Assembly: GCA_003254905.1 (NCBI GenBank)
Contig: QANU01029220.1
Location: 443,118 to 507,117, forward strand
From: Nissolia schottii
Taxonomy: Eukaryota > Streptophyta > Magnoliopsida > Fabales > Fabaceae
Direction of reading: 5' to 3'
Length of the DNA: 64,000 bases
This document shows positions 46,072-58,990 of this stretch, one piece after another. A program made the position numbers and the translations under genes. How positions within the stretch are numbered: position 1 is the first letter of the stretch; every line of letters begins with the position of its first letter. A model generated the notes under the pieces. That model did no database searches, was not told the origin of the DNA, and worked only from the letters and a program-made list of their open reading frames with translations.

Positions 46072-49000
46072 ATCAACAAATGTTTATTTTACTAAACAAC
46101 ATTTTATTGAAACTTTAGATTTTATCCAAACATACTTTATTTTCTCCTAATAGCTTTTGTTAGAAAAAACAGTTGTTACAAGAGGTAGCTAAACACACTC
46201 TAAGGATAATCTCTCATCATTAATGGAGGATGTTCCATATGTCATGTATAAGTTTCATTTAAGTAAACTTATTCTTTGAATCACTCTTCATTCTAAATTT
46301 CTTGATACTCATGCATTTGGCCAACAATAGTTAAAAGGAACCGAAGGGAGTAATAGGGTTATTGTTTTTGTCTATCAATGTATTTATAGTTGAAAATAAT
46401 AACTAATCTTATTATAGACCCATTTAAAGGAATAGACGTTGATCATAGGTTTTAAAATTACTCCATGCTAATCAACTATAAAACCTTTTTATAGTCTCTC
46501 CAAAGTTTAGGATCAAATGAACTAGAATTGCAAAATAGGATCAATGACTTACAAACTATTTTTTCGGTTCTTTTCCACCTTCACTCTTTCATTCTTTACA
46601 AACTTGAATGTGCATGGTAATAATAAGTTGCTTGATTATGATAGGACTTGTACAACAAAATCCATGCTCTACATGAGCAGCGCTCCTTGATATCAATGAT
46701 ATGAATAAATTTATTTGTTCAATAGATTCAATCTCCACATCTTTGTAGGTTAAGGGTTATAAAAAAATTAATTAATACTCTATTCATTTCAAAATAACTG
46801 GTAAATAAGGGTTAACACACTAAGAAAAACAATAATAATCTTAATAATAGTACATAATAAGTTAAATAGACGAGGTGGTTAAGTAAATTTTTAGGGTTAG
46901 AAGTGAATTTGTTTGGAGCCGCATTTTACCTTTACAAGACCAACCACTTTTAAGTATTTCAATGGCAATATCTAGGTTTTAGGTATTTGAGATTCCATGA
47001 TATTGTAATGATCCTTTAAATTAAAAAAAGTTTAATATGCAGAAATTTGAAATAAAGTATTAACAAATAGTCCACCTTCTACGTCCATATTAGGATGGCC
47101 CTATTCACAAAGAATATATTCATAAAAGATGCCAAAATAGAGAGAGATGTCTTGAAGAAGAGAGCAAGTGGGTGTAAATGAATTAGATTGATTCAATGTT
47201 GAGCTTGAAAATCTATCGGATTTATGATTTTTTTTAATTCTCAGCCGAACACTCAACTCAATCACCTATTCAATTATTTTATTATTTATGTAAAAGCTTT
47301 CAAAAAATTGTACTTAAATTAAGGTGCCATCTCAAGAATTAATTAATGGGGGAAGGGGGGACTTGCCTCTCCTTGGCTCTATTGTCCAAGATATTATTCA
47401 TTTTGCTGGTTGATTTGTTTCATTAGAATTTTGTTTTGTGAATTGTGATTATAATAATGTGGTTGTGGATGACTTTGCAAAATCAGCTATTGTTTTTTGC
47501 TCAAATATGTGATTGGAGGAACTTTTTGAATTTTGGTTCTCTCTTAAACCTTGATATTCTTATTAATAAAAATTAAAGCTTTCATTAAAAAAAATTGTAC
47601 TTAAATTTCAGCCATAGGGCCATTTTTTATTTTCTTTAACTATACATATTTAAGACATTTGTCTATTAACATCATTATTAATTATTAAGAATATTGTAGT
47701 CAAACTTTACACTTTTGTTAGCTATAATAAAAATGAAATGAAATCATTTAAATTAAATGTTATTGACCGGAATTAATATTTTTTTTAATCTTTGTCTAGT
47801 TTCGAACTAAGGACATACGATTTAAAGTTAACATTCTAAATTATCATGCCCTCAAAAAACTTATGACTTATATTTTTCTTAAATCCGAACAAAACCAGCC
47901 CATTTGATTTTGAGAAATGTTTTGTGTACAACTCAGAATTGGTCATTTATTATACAACTCACTCTTCCTAATACATTTTCTTCTCCTTTTTTTCCTATTC
48001 TTTATTTTTTCTCTCTTATTGCCCAATCTCCCATCATTGTTATTCGTTTCCATCTTATTCTTTATGAATCCAAAAGTTTTCATTTTCATGTCCAACATAT
48101 TCCTTGTTTTTTATTTTTTGAAAAAATTTGTGCATGTCTTGTTGGTCAAAAGTTTGTATAAGTGTATAAAAAAGTTTGTGCATGTGAGCACAAAAGTTTT
48201 CTTCTTTGTTTTTGTTTATATTTCTGTCATATTTTTTTTATTTCTGGTTGTTGAAAACTTTGTGCATATCAATTCAAAAGTTTATGCATATGCTTTAAAA
48301 TATTTGTGTATAACACTGAGTGAGTCAACTTAGAGTGTGAATGGAGAGATGGAAGGAGAGAAATTTTTCACTATTTAATGAGTCACACAAATTTGATTTA
48401 ATTTTATTCTGTATTTAAAAAAGTTTGTGCATATATATATATATATATATAAAAGTTTGTACATTCGATATCACTATGTATATCATGGGTTAGCAGCACA
48501 TTGTCAAGCATTTGGGTTTTACCGCTAGGAGCTTTGTTTGAGTTGTTTGCTTGAATTAAGGAGTAGCGCAAGCCCTTAATCACATTGCCCATACCACATC
48601 CTAAACATTAAGTTGCGTAGGAAATAAATTTTCTCTTATTATTTTTACATATATCTATCGTGCGTTATCTATTATTATAGTGATTTTTGCTATAATCTTT
48701 TAATATTAAAATTTTCATGTCATATATGATATGATGATCTCTCGTTTTATGTGACCTATCGTTTTGGATTGTGGTAAAATTTATTATTTAATAAATAGAA
48801 ACGTTTACTTATATCTGCTATTTAAAAATTTATAGCTACGAATAATTTTTCAATAAAGGATAAAAGTTCTTATTTTAGTATTTTTAAAATTTTTAAATAT
48901 ATATTTTAAATATATAATCATACTGAATCAATGAATATTATTTTTATTAATTTTATTATGATATTTGTTTTTTATTTTTTTTATTTGTTTTGATATTGTC

Positions 49001-49868
49001 ATAAGAACCTACATGGGTTAATACATGAGGATACACAATTTGTATAAAGCGAAAATTTATTGAGCGAAAAGACTAAATATCATTGTGTGAAAAAAAATAA
49101 ATAAACATTGTTTTTTGTTGAGACGTTGATAAAGATTTTATATAATTTGTATGGAGCGTGAAGATGGGAAGGAATAACTTTTCATGGTGCACAATTTTGT
49201 TTACCGAAAATAGCCTTATTAACAAATAACTTTTTTTTAAATGGAGATTGCTCCGGTACCTTGCTCACAATATGGGGTATCGATATTCTCATCTCAATTT
49301 TTAAAATTTATCAGTCAACCATTTGATAACACGTGGACAGAATATTAATATCTATCAAATTGGATGAGTATCGAAAGATAAACCTTTTTTAATTATTTTT
49401 AAATCATTAATATTATCATTTTTTCTTTTTTATTCTTTTTTGCTATCCATGATTTTATTTGCGAAGCTTGACAGAGAAAACACACTAAGTATAAATAACA
49501 CAAATTGTTGTTAATTATTTTTTTTTTTCAATATATAATGATTGAAACTAATCATGAAAAAGTTATATATGAATTAACATTTGTTGTTTAGATAAAAAAA
49601 ATTATGCAAAATATATTTATAATACAAAATGTATTCGTATTTTATAAAGATTTGATTCAATGTTTTTTTTTTCATTATAAATATTGCCAAACTGTTATAT
49701 ATGAAATTTCTTTCTTTTCCGAGAATATATATTAGTATATTTTTTTTTGCCATATGTGTCAAGCATTAACCTTTTGCTTCACTCAGCAGTGCCAGCTGTG
49801 TTAGGTTAGGTTTTAACTTTATATATGGTTGTCCTCTCACCTTTGCTTTTGCTCCCTCTTCTCTTCAA
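46072..49868. other. Gene-poor AT-rich region
   Basis: About 3.8 kb without a supported gene. Open frames around 47904-48333 lie in T-rich low-complexity sequence and look fortuitous. A cluster of short AGTTTGTGCAT-like motifs lies at 48120-48470 (listed separately). The last 100 bases before the gap hold a TATATATGG box near 49820 and a CT-rich leader-like stretch, so a transcription unit may begin there. Confidence 0.45.
48124..48466 (+). repeat. Cluster of AAAAGTTTGTGCAT-like motifs
   Basis: At least seven variants of A(A/T)(A/G)TTTGTGCAT(G/A) occur over 340 bp (near 48124, 48150, 48172, 48260, 48280, 48421 and 48454), with irregular spacing. One copy runs into an AT microsatellite (48432-48452). 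It looks like a decayed minisatellite. Confidence 0.55.
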
Positions 49869-50063
49869 NNNNNNNNNNNNNNNNNNNNNNNNNNNNNNNN
49901 NNNNNNNNNNNNNNNNNNNNNNNNNNNNNNNNNNNNNNNNNNNNNNNNNNNNNNNNNNNNNNNNNNNNNNNNNNNNNNNNNNNNNNNNNNNNNNNNNNNN
50001 NNNNNNNNNNNNNNNNNNNNNNNNNNNNNNNNNNNNNNNNNNNNNNNNNNNNNNNNNNNNNNN
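49869..50063. other. Assembly gap (N run)
   Basis: 195 undetermined bases. Any open frame drawn across it is an artefact. The flanks are CT-rich on the left and GAGAAAAGAAAG on the right, so the gap may cover a low-complexity stretch. Confidence 0.99.
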
Positions 50064-51153
50064 GAGAAAAGAAAGCTCATGATGACCTTGTAGTTGGTGC
50101 ATCATTAACTACTACTACTCCCTTACAGTAATTTGTTCGTCATCTTTCTGTATGTGTGGCTGCATATCTTTCTCTCTATTTCTTTTTTCTCTCCTTCATG
50201 ATTAGTTTGTTTTTGTCTCAATTGAATTTTCAGTATTTGAATTTATTATCAAGAAAGAATCTGATTAATCCATTTATAAAATAGGATCTACTGACAAGAG
50301 TGATCGCTTTTCCCATTTTTAAATTCAAAATTAAGACCATTAATTAAAGGCTTATGTCCATTACTACCTTGACTAACTTAACATTGTTCTCTCGCCATGT
50401 GATTTAAGTTAAGTGTTGAGATTTATGCTATTTATTTACATATATCTAAAAGGAAGCTCCAAATATAAAATATTTTTTGGACTAATTATTTTTGTTTCAT
50501 CAAAATCGTTGTTGGACTCCGCTTAATCTGAAGGATAAGGTGTCTACTATAAGAAATAAAAACTCTTCTAACAATATTTTTTATCCACAAGACTATACAT
50601 CTAACTTAAGAGGAACCAATGCAGAACTATTTGAGCCAACTAATCAATCAATTGATATTTTAGATTAATTATTTATGAATAACTAGTGCTTGCTTTTTCC
50701 AGGTGTGGGAAATTTTTATAAACATAAATATCAGTGTGCTGAGAAACCCAAGGGACTTTGAAATTTTGTAATGTGTCAGTATAGCATCTTTAGGTTTCAG
50801 TTCCTGCTGGCCTGCTTTTTCTGGCTTTCATGTTTCAGTATATGTTAGTAGGTGACCTCATTATTTCTGATGATAACATGTTACTAGCATTCATGACTTT
50901 GTTTCTCTCCACGCTTCTTGACATACACTTGTATTTGTATAAATAATTTGTATTGTTTTCAGTAATGTTATATTTTTAATTCATTGTAGGGTAATGACGG
51001 TTACTTTTTTCCAAGGGTAATGCCTGGATTCAGCTCCACTTTTGCAATGAATGCAGGTAAAGACAGACGATGATAAAAGGATTCAAAACAAAGGGGCTTA
51101 CTTTTTCTGTTAATTGGATATTCCTTATTTTTCTTGCTTGGCCCTTTTTAACT
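50064..51153. other. Noncoding region right of the gap
   Basis: No supportable gene. A possible spliced noncoding transcript could start left of the gap, but no exon-intron chain with coding phase was found. Confidence 0.4.
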
Positions 51154-51802
51154 ATGAAATAGTGTGAAGCTATTTTTATTTTTTCAATAGAATGGAACTC
51201 CAATAGTTTATTAGTACCATTCATGTTATTAGCAAATAGATCAAATAGTTGTCGTGCTCTTTTACGGATGGTTGTAGGCAAAAGGGCTCGCTTCTCGATT
51301 TTTCATTTCGATGAAGGCAGGCATTTAGAGTGATTTCATCAAGCCGTCCTAGCTAGAGTGTATTGAGAGTTTATTTTCTTTGTGAGAGTGTTCTAGCTCC
51401 CATATGTAAGAGACAAGTGTATTCTCCTTTTGTATTGTAAAGAGAGTACGTTTTATTGTTATCTCCTTGTAACATCATAGACAAGTTATAATCCTCAAAG
51501 AAAAGTCACAGTCTTTTTCATATTGTGTGGACACTTCCATTTTTTTCATTTCTATATTTTAGCTGCATCCATCACAAGTCTCTACACACTCTAGAATGGT
51601 GTAATGAAATCACTCTAAATGCCTTCATTGAAATGAGAAACCGAGAAGCTCAATTGATACCCGAGCTCTTTTGCCTACAACCATCCCTAAAGAGAGGGCA
51701 GAAACTATAATTTTCTATCTGTTCATAAAATGAATGGTGCTAAACTATAGGAGAACTTCTCTCCATTCTATCGACCACCGAAAAATAGCTTTACACTATT
51801 TC
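51154..51802. repeat. Long inverted repeat, arms about 215 bp
   Basis: The left arm (51154-about 51370) and right arm (about 51580-51802) are inverted counterparts. Matching blocks include GATGGTTGTAGGCAAAAG, CATTTAGAGTGATTTCAT, TGAAATAGTG(T)AAGC, and AATGAAGGC-type segments. I judge identity near 80 percent, with small indels. The spacer of about 210 bp contains CTTTTGTATTGTAAAGAGAG and CTTGTAACATC, which have the flavour of a retroelement LTR. The arms could be a foldback transposon or two insertions of one element in opposite directions. Confidence 0.65.
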
Positions 51803-54800
51803 AGAACTAATATTTATTTGAGGTGTAATGGTGCAGCTGGGTTTTTGAAAGTTATAATTCCTAGTATTTCCTAAACTTATTGCAACTTTTTTTTCTTTGT
51901 TAATGTGGAATAAACACTCTCTCTCATGTTCAAAATGTTCACACTCTTATTATTTTGTTAACATAGTTATAAGATCATATTAACACGAGACGATAATTAA
52001 TATGATCTTAGACATGTTAATTGAAATGTAAATATGTGAACATAATTAACTAGTTCATGTTGTCATCTACTTTTATTTTAGCTAGCTACATTTTGGGACT
52101 CATCTCTTATTAACTTAATTTGACTTATGTTTCATCCCAAAAAGTAGCCTAAAATGTATGAAACTTAGTTTATCCGTGTCATTGAGCAAACCTTGGTTGG
52201 CTCCAATTGCATTGTATATAGTTTCTCTCTTCACTTTTAAGCATGTCTTATTCCAAAACATAATCAATATATATGGAATAGAAATGAAAGTTTTAATTTT
52301 TCTTGGGTGATATATATTGGAAGGCTTTTGAATCTTTGGAAGTGAGAATGAATCCATGTATGTGTCTTGCAAAGCAAAAGAAATGAAGCATATTTTAAAT
52401 TTCACCTATTCTTTTTTGTTTTTCATTGAAAAAAAATATAGTCTCTATTAATTTACTATATATTGATACAACACACTGCTATATCTGAGCTCTGTGCCTA
52501 GCTACCCGGTGCTTATGTAGAAGCAGATGGGGCATACCATGCACGTGATAATTGTGTGTAGTCAGTTCTTGTTTTTTTGTATTCTATATGATATGATATT
52601 ATATGTCTCATCTGAAAATTAGGGCGTTCTGCACAAGCAGCCAACTGTATCCTTGACCTTTTCTTTTGTTTTTCCTCAAAAGAAAACGAAGTACTGTATA
52701 TGGTGGTTGCTTAATTACTCTATGAGTAAATATCACATGCTACTTAATTTATCTATTTTTATAATTTTTAAAATTAAATTCATTAATTTTTTTTATTTCA
52801 TATTGTATAAGATCGTAATAAACATTTCATTAGTCAAATTATTGAAAGAATTAATTTATAAGAGGTTTAGAGGTTTATATACCATTTTAGCTTCTGATGC
52901 ACTTCTCTACAAATATTATATTGAAAAGTAATAATCTATCACATTAGATCATATAATCTATTAATATGTCATAGTAGATCATGAAATAATAATAAAATTT
53001 AATAAATTATCAAAAATAGATAAATTGAGTATCATGGAATATTAATTTACCCGTGGGGTATTTGAGAAACCACCATTATATATATATGAGAAATATATTC
53101 TTTTATGTTAAAATTGGTAATGTGAGGAGATATAAAAACATGTTTTAAATAAATAGAATCCTTTTAAAATTGGTAGGACTCAATTCAAATTTTTGTGTCT
53201 TTATTTCTCTCTCACATAATCAAATATGATCAATTTTATCAAGAGAGAATTAATCGTTGTGTGAGATGTATATACTCCCTTCCTTCCTTACTTTTGTATT
53301 AATGCCTAAGCATTCAAATATAGAAGTAGGTATTTTATATTGATTCTACCCTTAGGTTTCATTAATTTGTGAGTTAGTAAAGAGTGGAATTAGAAGAGTG
53401 AATAAAACGATAGTTTAGTCATTTGAAAAGCTGAGATCATTTAATTTTTTTTTTAAATTCACGTGGCGATACCTTAAACGACCATTATTAAAGAACAAAG
53501 GGATTATCAAATTATTTCACCAATGACCCAAATTGACTGTCTAAAATCCAGAGAACTGGGTAATAATACACTGTAAAAAATTTCTAGTGTTGAGAGGTGT
53601 TTTGCTAAGCACAATTATAGAGTAGACTTTTAAATTGATCCCAAGGTTAGCAACAATAACAGATCTAAGAATTTTAGGTTATGGGTCCGTCATATAAACT
53701 TAAAATTTTTTTTTTTCACATAATTATGTTTTGTCATACAAAAAATATTAATTCAAAATTATAGTAAACATACATTTTCATATCTAAAAGATTTTCAACA
53801 TCAAATCAGTTCTTAAAACTTAAAATGTGACATCATATATTAATTTTTGAAAATCATTTTATTATGATGTGAAGGCATGAAAGTAAAGTTTAGTTTGATG
53901 TAGGGGCATGATTGATCAATTAATGGGGGCAAAATTTTGTATATATACCTATATATTAATACAAAAATTACAAACGTTACTGCAAGCAATTTGCCCCACA
54001 CTATCTAACATAAATCCATCCCTAGTTGCTAACGTGGATTATGTTCATCTCAAGTTATAGAAAGTATTGAATTTGTCTCTAAAGTTACCAAAAGTCGATC
54101 AAATTAGTCCATCGAAAGACTAATTTGATAGACTTTTGGCTTTGGGACGAATTTGATTTATAACTTAATGACAAATTTGATCGACACTCTTAAGCTTATG
54201 GAATAATTTGAAAGTTTACTTAAAAGGTGGTTGTTTTTCAAACTATTTTTGTAGGATCATAGTAAGTTCAATAAGCATATATACCGTGCAATGAGTTTCA
54301 TTTAATGCCATTTCAGGTTACTGCTTCAACTTGCCAAAATACCTATAACTCAGCTAGAAGGATTGTAACTGCAAGACTTCTTGTTCAAAGGAATCTGTGG
54401 TATAGTTTCTTTCCTTGTCTTATATGCATTACTTTTTGAATTATGCATCGACTTGCGTCGTTTCATAACCATTCATTATTTTTTTCCATATAGTATTTGT
54501 TAACTAGCAAGGATATGGGACAAGAATGCCACATATTTATATGTATAAATTCAAATTTGAATTGGTTTATGATTCTCTAAGGTATTGCTTCTGAACTAAT
54601 TGGTAAATATCAAATGCATACGACAAATAGTTCTTAAAATAGTAAATTAAATGGAAAGAAAAAGAGCGCATGAGTACTAATTTGATACGTTGTGAAATGA
54701 TCGTTGTGTTTCCTTTCCATGCCTTATTGTTATTTTCATTTTTTTTTTGAGGTCCGCTATTTTTACATATCTATAAAATTGACACTTGTGTACAACCCTA

Positions 54801-56030
54801 TAGAGAAACAAACATTATAAAGTAGAGAAATAAATATTATATAATAGAGAAATAAACATTATCAAACACATAAATGAGTAATATTAAACACATGTGTGTT
54901 CGTGTATATACAAAACATAAAAACAATTATTATTAAACACATAAATGAGTAAATATTAAACACAAATATGTTTGTGCATGCATAAATGCTCGATGACAAT
55001 ATTTCTCTGTGTTGTAATGTTTGTTTCTCTATTTTATAATATTTGTTTCTCTATGTTGATGTAAACATATGTCAATTTTTTTTTTTTTAACCATTATGAT
55101 TTAAACAGTATTAATTTCTCACTAGATCAGTTTTAATTAAGAGTTTTGTTCACTTAAATCACTTTGCTTTGATTCAATATTAAATTAACATGATTAAATT
55201 CATAGAAAATGAAGTGTAAACACAATAATTCAGTTTGGTATGAGTATGGCCATGCAACGCTAACACAGTGGTACTTGATGGTGGTGGCAGTGAAAAGTTC
55301 ACCATAGTTGTAAAAATTATTAGGTGTTTATATAGTGATTACGCTTTAATCACTTTAAATGTATACAAGTTCTTGGTGGATCTCAAGCTGAAGTATCACC
55401 TTAAAATACAATCTAATCTGAGTTCCATGAACACACAATAATTTATTGACCAGATTGGTGGGGGAAGAAGAAAGTCAATATATCCTAGGATGCTATCATG
55501 CTACATATAGTGAAATGGCATGTTTCCGGATGAGAAATTTGTTGGTATTTCAAAAAAAGAAAAAAAGAAAAAAAAAAAGGAGGTCTGGTTATGTTCTATT
55601 TATAACTGGACCCTTCAATTATGGGTTAATTATAGTCTTAAACAAAATGACTGCAGGGTCCAAGTTTAGGTAGAATATATCAAATTCTAATTTGGTTTGC
55701 TGGTTTGGTTCTACTTTGGGTTTCTGGTAGATCTTGTTGGCGGGCCAAGCCATATGTTGGGCCTGTGGGCACTGGACCTGGTTCAAGGTATTTTTAGTTA
55801 TATATATAAATATATAAACTAGTAGTAATGAAAAATTAAATTTTTAAATAATTTATAATAATTAATCCTGCATGGTACTTTGGAAGAATAAAATAAAATA
55901 ATTCATGTCATAATTCTGTTGAGGCATTAGTTTCACAAACTAAAGTAACCAAAAGTAGAATTTTACAAATTAGGTTCTCTATAACTATCCTATCAAAATT
56001 CTAGGTGTGCTATAAAATTAATGAGAATAG
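51803..56030. other. Gene-poor AT-rich region with one foldback MITE
   Basis: About 4.2 kb with no supported gene. It holds foldback MITE copy B at 54050-54225. A poly-A-rich run AAAAAAGAAAAAAAGAAAAA lies near 55551-55578. Near 54770-55075, ATAGAGAAATAAACATTAT-type words recur on both strands, suggesting another small inverted-repeat element. Confidence 0.45.
54050..54225. mobile_element. Foldback MITE, copy B
   Basis: Core arms AAAAGTCGATCAAATTAGTC (54090-54109) and GACTAATTTGATAGACTTTT (54118-54137) are inverted with one mismatch in 20. They share CAAATTAGT...ACTAATTTG with copies at 2.3 and 61.2 kb. Outer sequence GAATTTGTCTCTAAAGTT and GGGACGAATTTGA continues the partial symmetry. Confidence 0.6.
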
Positions 56031-56212
56031 TGTTAGGGAAGAGTAACATAGGAGATAGAGAGAAAGAATAGAGAGAGTGATATTATTTTTAATCTTAAAT
56101 ATGTGTATATATTAATCACCCAAAGCACTATTAATAGACTAAGGATAAGAGATATATAAACATATCAAATTTTTAGATATTTCATCAATTAATGACATCC
56201 CTAATAATATCA
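56031..56212 (-). repeat. 3' LTR of the decayed copia element
   Basis: Plus-strand boundaries are TGTTAGGGAAGAGTAAC and CCCTAATAATATCA. Read on the minus strand it starts TGATATTATTAGGG, directly after a purine-rich AAGGGGAG tract (56220-56213), and ends CCCTAACA, giving TG...CA ends. No second LTR was found in the window. Confidence 0.7.
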
Positions 56213-58990
56213 CTCCCCTTAGATGTCTATTAGGGATATGTCTTATTAAAACTTTACTAAGAAAAAACTTATTGGGAAAAACTCTTAGTGAAAGAAAAAA
56301 GAGTACAATATCTTTAGTGAGAACTGCCTCACTAAAAACCTTATCTAGGAAAAATCCAATGAGAGAAAAACTTTGATGAAGGACAAAAAGTACAATATTT
56401 CTCTCATTCTTAGTACCACCATTTCAAGTCTTTAAGTTGATGCATTCCAATCTTGTATATCAAATTCTCAAATATTGAATTAGGTGGAGCTTTAGTGAAT
56501 AAATCTACTTAGTTATCACTCGAACAAATGTGCTGAATATCTATATCACTATTTCGTTGAAGATCATGTTGTAAATGAGCTTTAGTGAAATATACTTTGT
56601 TTTGTCCCCTTTAATATATTCCTCTTTTAGCTGACTTATGCAAGTAGTGTTATCTTCATATATGATTGTTGGTGTCTTCTTTTTTGAGGGGCAAGTCACA
56701 CATTTGCTGAATGTGATGGGTGATCAATCTAAGCTAAATGCATTCTTGACTTGCTTCATGAATTACCAATATCTATGAATGATTTGATGAAGCACCAACT
56801 ATAGTTTGTTTGTTGAGCACCATGATATAGTTGTACCTCCACTTATGAATAAATAATCTATTTGGGATTATGCCTTTGTGTGGATCTGATAAAAAACCTA
56901 CATATGCATATCCAATGAGTTGGGGACTAGATTTATTCGAATAAAACAAACTCTATCAATAGATCCTTATAGACAACACAATATATGCTTATAGAAAAGT
57001 TATAGTGCTCTAATAGCACTAAAACCATTTTAAAACCTTCTTAGTATAAGTTAATTGACTGAGAAATACTCCATTTGACAAATGCTCAATTTGTAAGCCA
57101 AGACAAAATTTTGTCGTACAAAGATCTTTCATTTCAAATTATTTCTTTAAATAATCCACAATTTTTGGAATCTCTTATGAAGATCCAATGATATTTAAAT
57201 CATCAACAAATATTATAATTATGACAAATTTAGATCCAAACTTTTTTATGAAGACACATGAGCAAATAAGATCATTTTTATATCCATATTTCAATAAGAC
57301 GCAATTGTACCACATACGCCCTGATTGTTTTAATCCATATAATGATTTTTGAAGCCTTATTGTGCAGACTTCTCAAGAATTTTTATGTTTCATGCATTTT
57401 AAATTCTTCAGAGATTTCCATATAAATTTCACTATCTAGTGAGCCATATAAATAGGTTGTAACAACATCCATCAGACCCATGTCAAGTTTTTTATTTACT
57501 ATCGGACTAATAAGAAATCTAAATGTAATTGAATCCACACATGAGAATATGTCTCCATATAATCAATGCCAAGTTCTTGGGAAAATCCCTTTGCTTCAAG
57601 TCGTGCTTTATATCTTTCTATTTCATTTGTCTCATTTCGTTTTCTGCACAAAAAATACACTTGTACCCCGCTGGCTTTGCAGGAATGGATCTTCTCGTGT
57701 AAATTTTTCACATGACTTTGTCATGTGTAATCTTCCACCTTTAATTTTTCTCTTACTTATATCATGTATGAGTCTCAATTTCTCAATAAATGATGAAAGA
57801 TCACAAATGACAAGGGTAGAAAATCCACAAACCTTCATGCATTTTGATTATAGGTAAAAAAACTTCATGTTTTCCAAGTGAAGTTAATTCCTCTTGAATT
57901 GTGTTTTTCCATTTTGTTCAATCATTCATTTTTCTACATTCTTCGACGAACTTTGGTTCAAGATCTTCATCTTGTTTTATTATTTCAATACCAATATTAT
58001 ATGCAAAAATGTTGATGGCAACAATGTGTTTTCAGTTCTATATTTTTCATAATGACATAACTTATTGAGATCTCTTTATTTTTTTAGCAGTTTCTGGTAT
58101 CTCAACCACTTTTAGAGTTTCATCAATAGTTATGTCATGAGGCTCTTTTCATGCACTTGCCTCCATATCATGACAATATTCATTAATTGCTCTTTTCCAT
58201 TTTAAGGGATTTTTCATAATTGGAACCAACTATGCTTCCACGTTTCAGGCGTGACTTACTTTGCACTAATAGGTTGTCCTTCACTAATTTGTAGTCTATA
58301 TATGAGCTTTCATAATTCTATTTAGTAGATAAATATGACAGTTGATTTGCAATTTTCGTTCCATATTGCCTTGTACGATGAAATAATTTGAGAATTTGAG
58401 CAATCATATATTCCCAACACTCTTTGAGATCCCATTTCTGTGCATTGTAATGGAAAAATTTGAGCATAAACTGCACATTTAAAAACTCTAGGATGGTAAA
58501 TATTTAGCTTCTAGCCAAAAACCAATTGTGCTAGGGAGAAATTATAGTAACTTGTTGGCATGATACGTACAAGTGTTACTACATGCAAGATAACATATCC
58601 TCATGCCGAAATATAAAGTTTAGTTCTCATAAGTAGTGATCTAGTTAAATTGGAGACATTTAGTATACAATTCTGCTAGACTATGTATAGATAGGAGTAC
58701 CATGCTTTTCAACTATTGCTCCATACAATAATCATTAAAATCTTGAAACGTTAGCTCACCATTATTACCAAGATGAATTGTCTTAATGACATTATCTGGA
58801 TACCCTGCTCTTAATTATTTGAGCAAACAATCTTGTGAACTTCACGTTACGAGTTAATAATAAACACACATGTGACAATTTGTTTGATGCATTCACTAAA
58901 AAGTATAATATATAAATGGTTCACATGATAGGTAAATGGTCCCACATATATCACCTTGAATAACTTCCAGAAATGCAAGTGATTTAATCA
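56213..58990 (-). pseudogene. Ty1/copia retrotransposon pol relic
   Basis: Minus-strand fragments keep the copia order, integrase then reverse transcriptase then RNase H, from right to left. The integrase start is seen as QGDICGPF (near 58960), later HPRVFKCAVYAQIFP and GSQRVLGIY (near 58490-58400). Reverse transcriptase begins with YKARLEAKGFSQELGIDYME (near 57620-57560). RNase H ends with PTIIYEDNTTCISQLKEEYI and KGDKTKY (near 56690-56600). Many stops and frameshifts interrupt it. Gag, protease and the 5' LTR are absent, so the element is 5'-truncated and dead. Confidence 0.88.

Noticed and set aside
47904..48333. 138-codon hydrophobic plus-strand frame resembling membrane segments
   Set aside because: T-rich DNA always yields Phe/Leu/Ile-rich frames; two frames are open together and no family is recognisable.
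48124..48466. CRISPR-like array
   Set aside because: Motifs vary, spacing is irregular, and the genome is clearly a plant nuclear genome.
49806..50131. Open frames crossing the N run
   Set aside because: They exist only because undetermined bases contain no stop codons.
55446..55673. 75-codon frame with a poly-Lys stretch
   Set aside because: The lysines come from an A-rich run; nothing else supports a gene.
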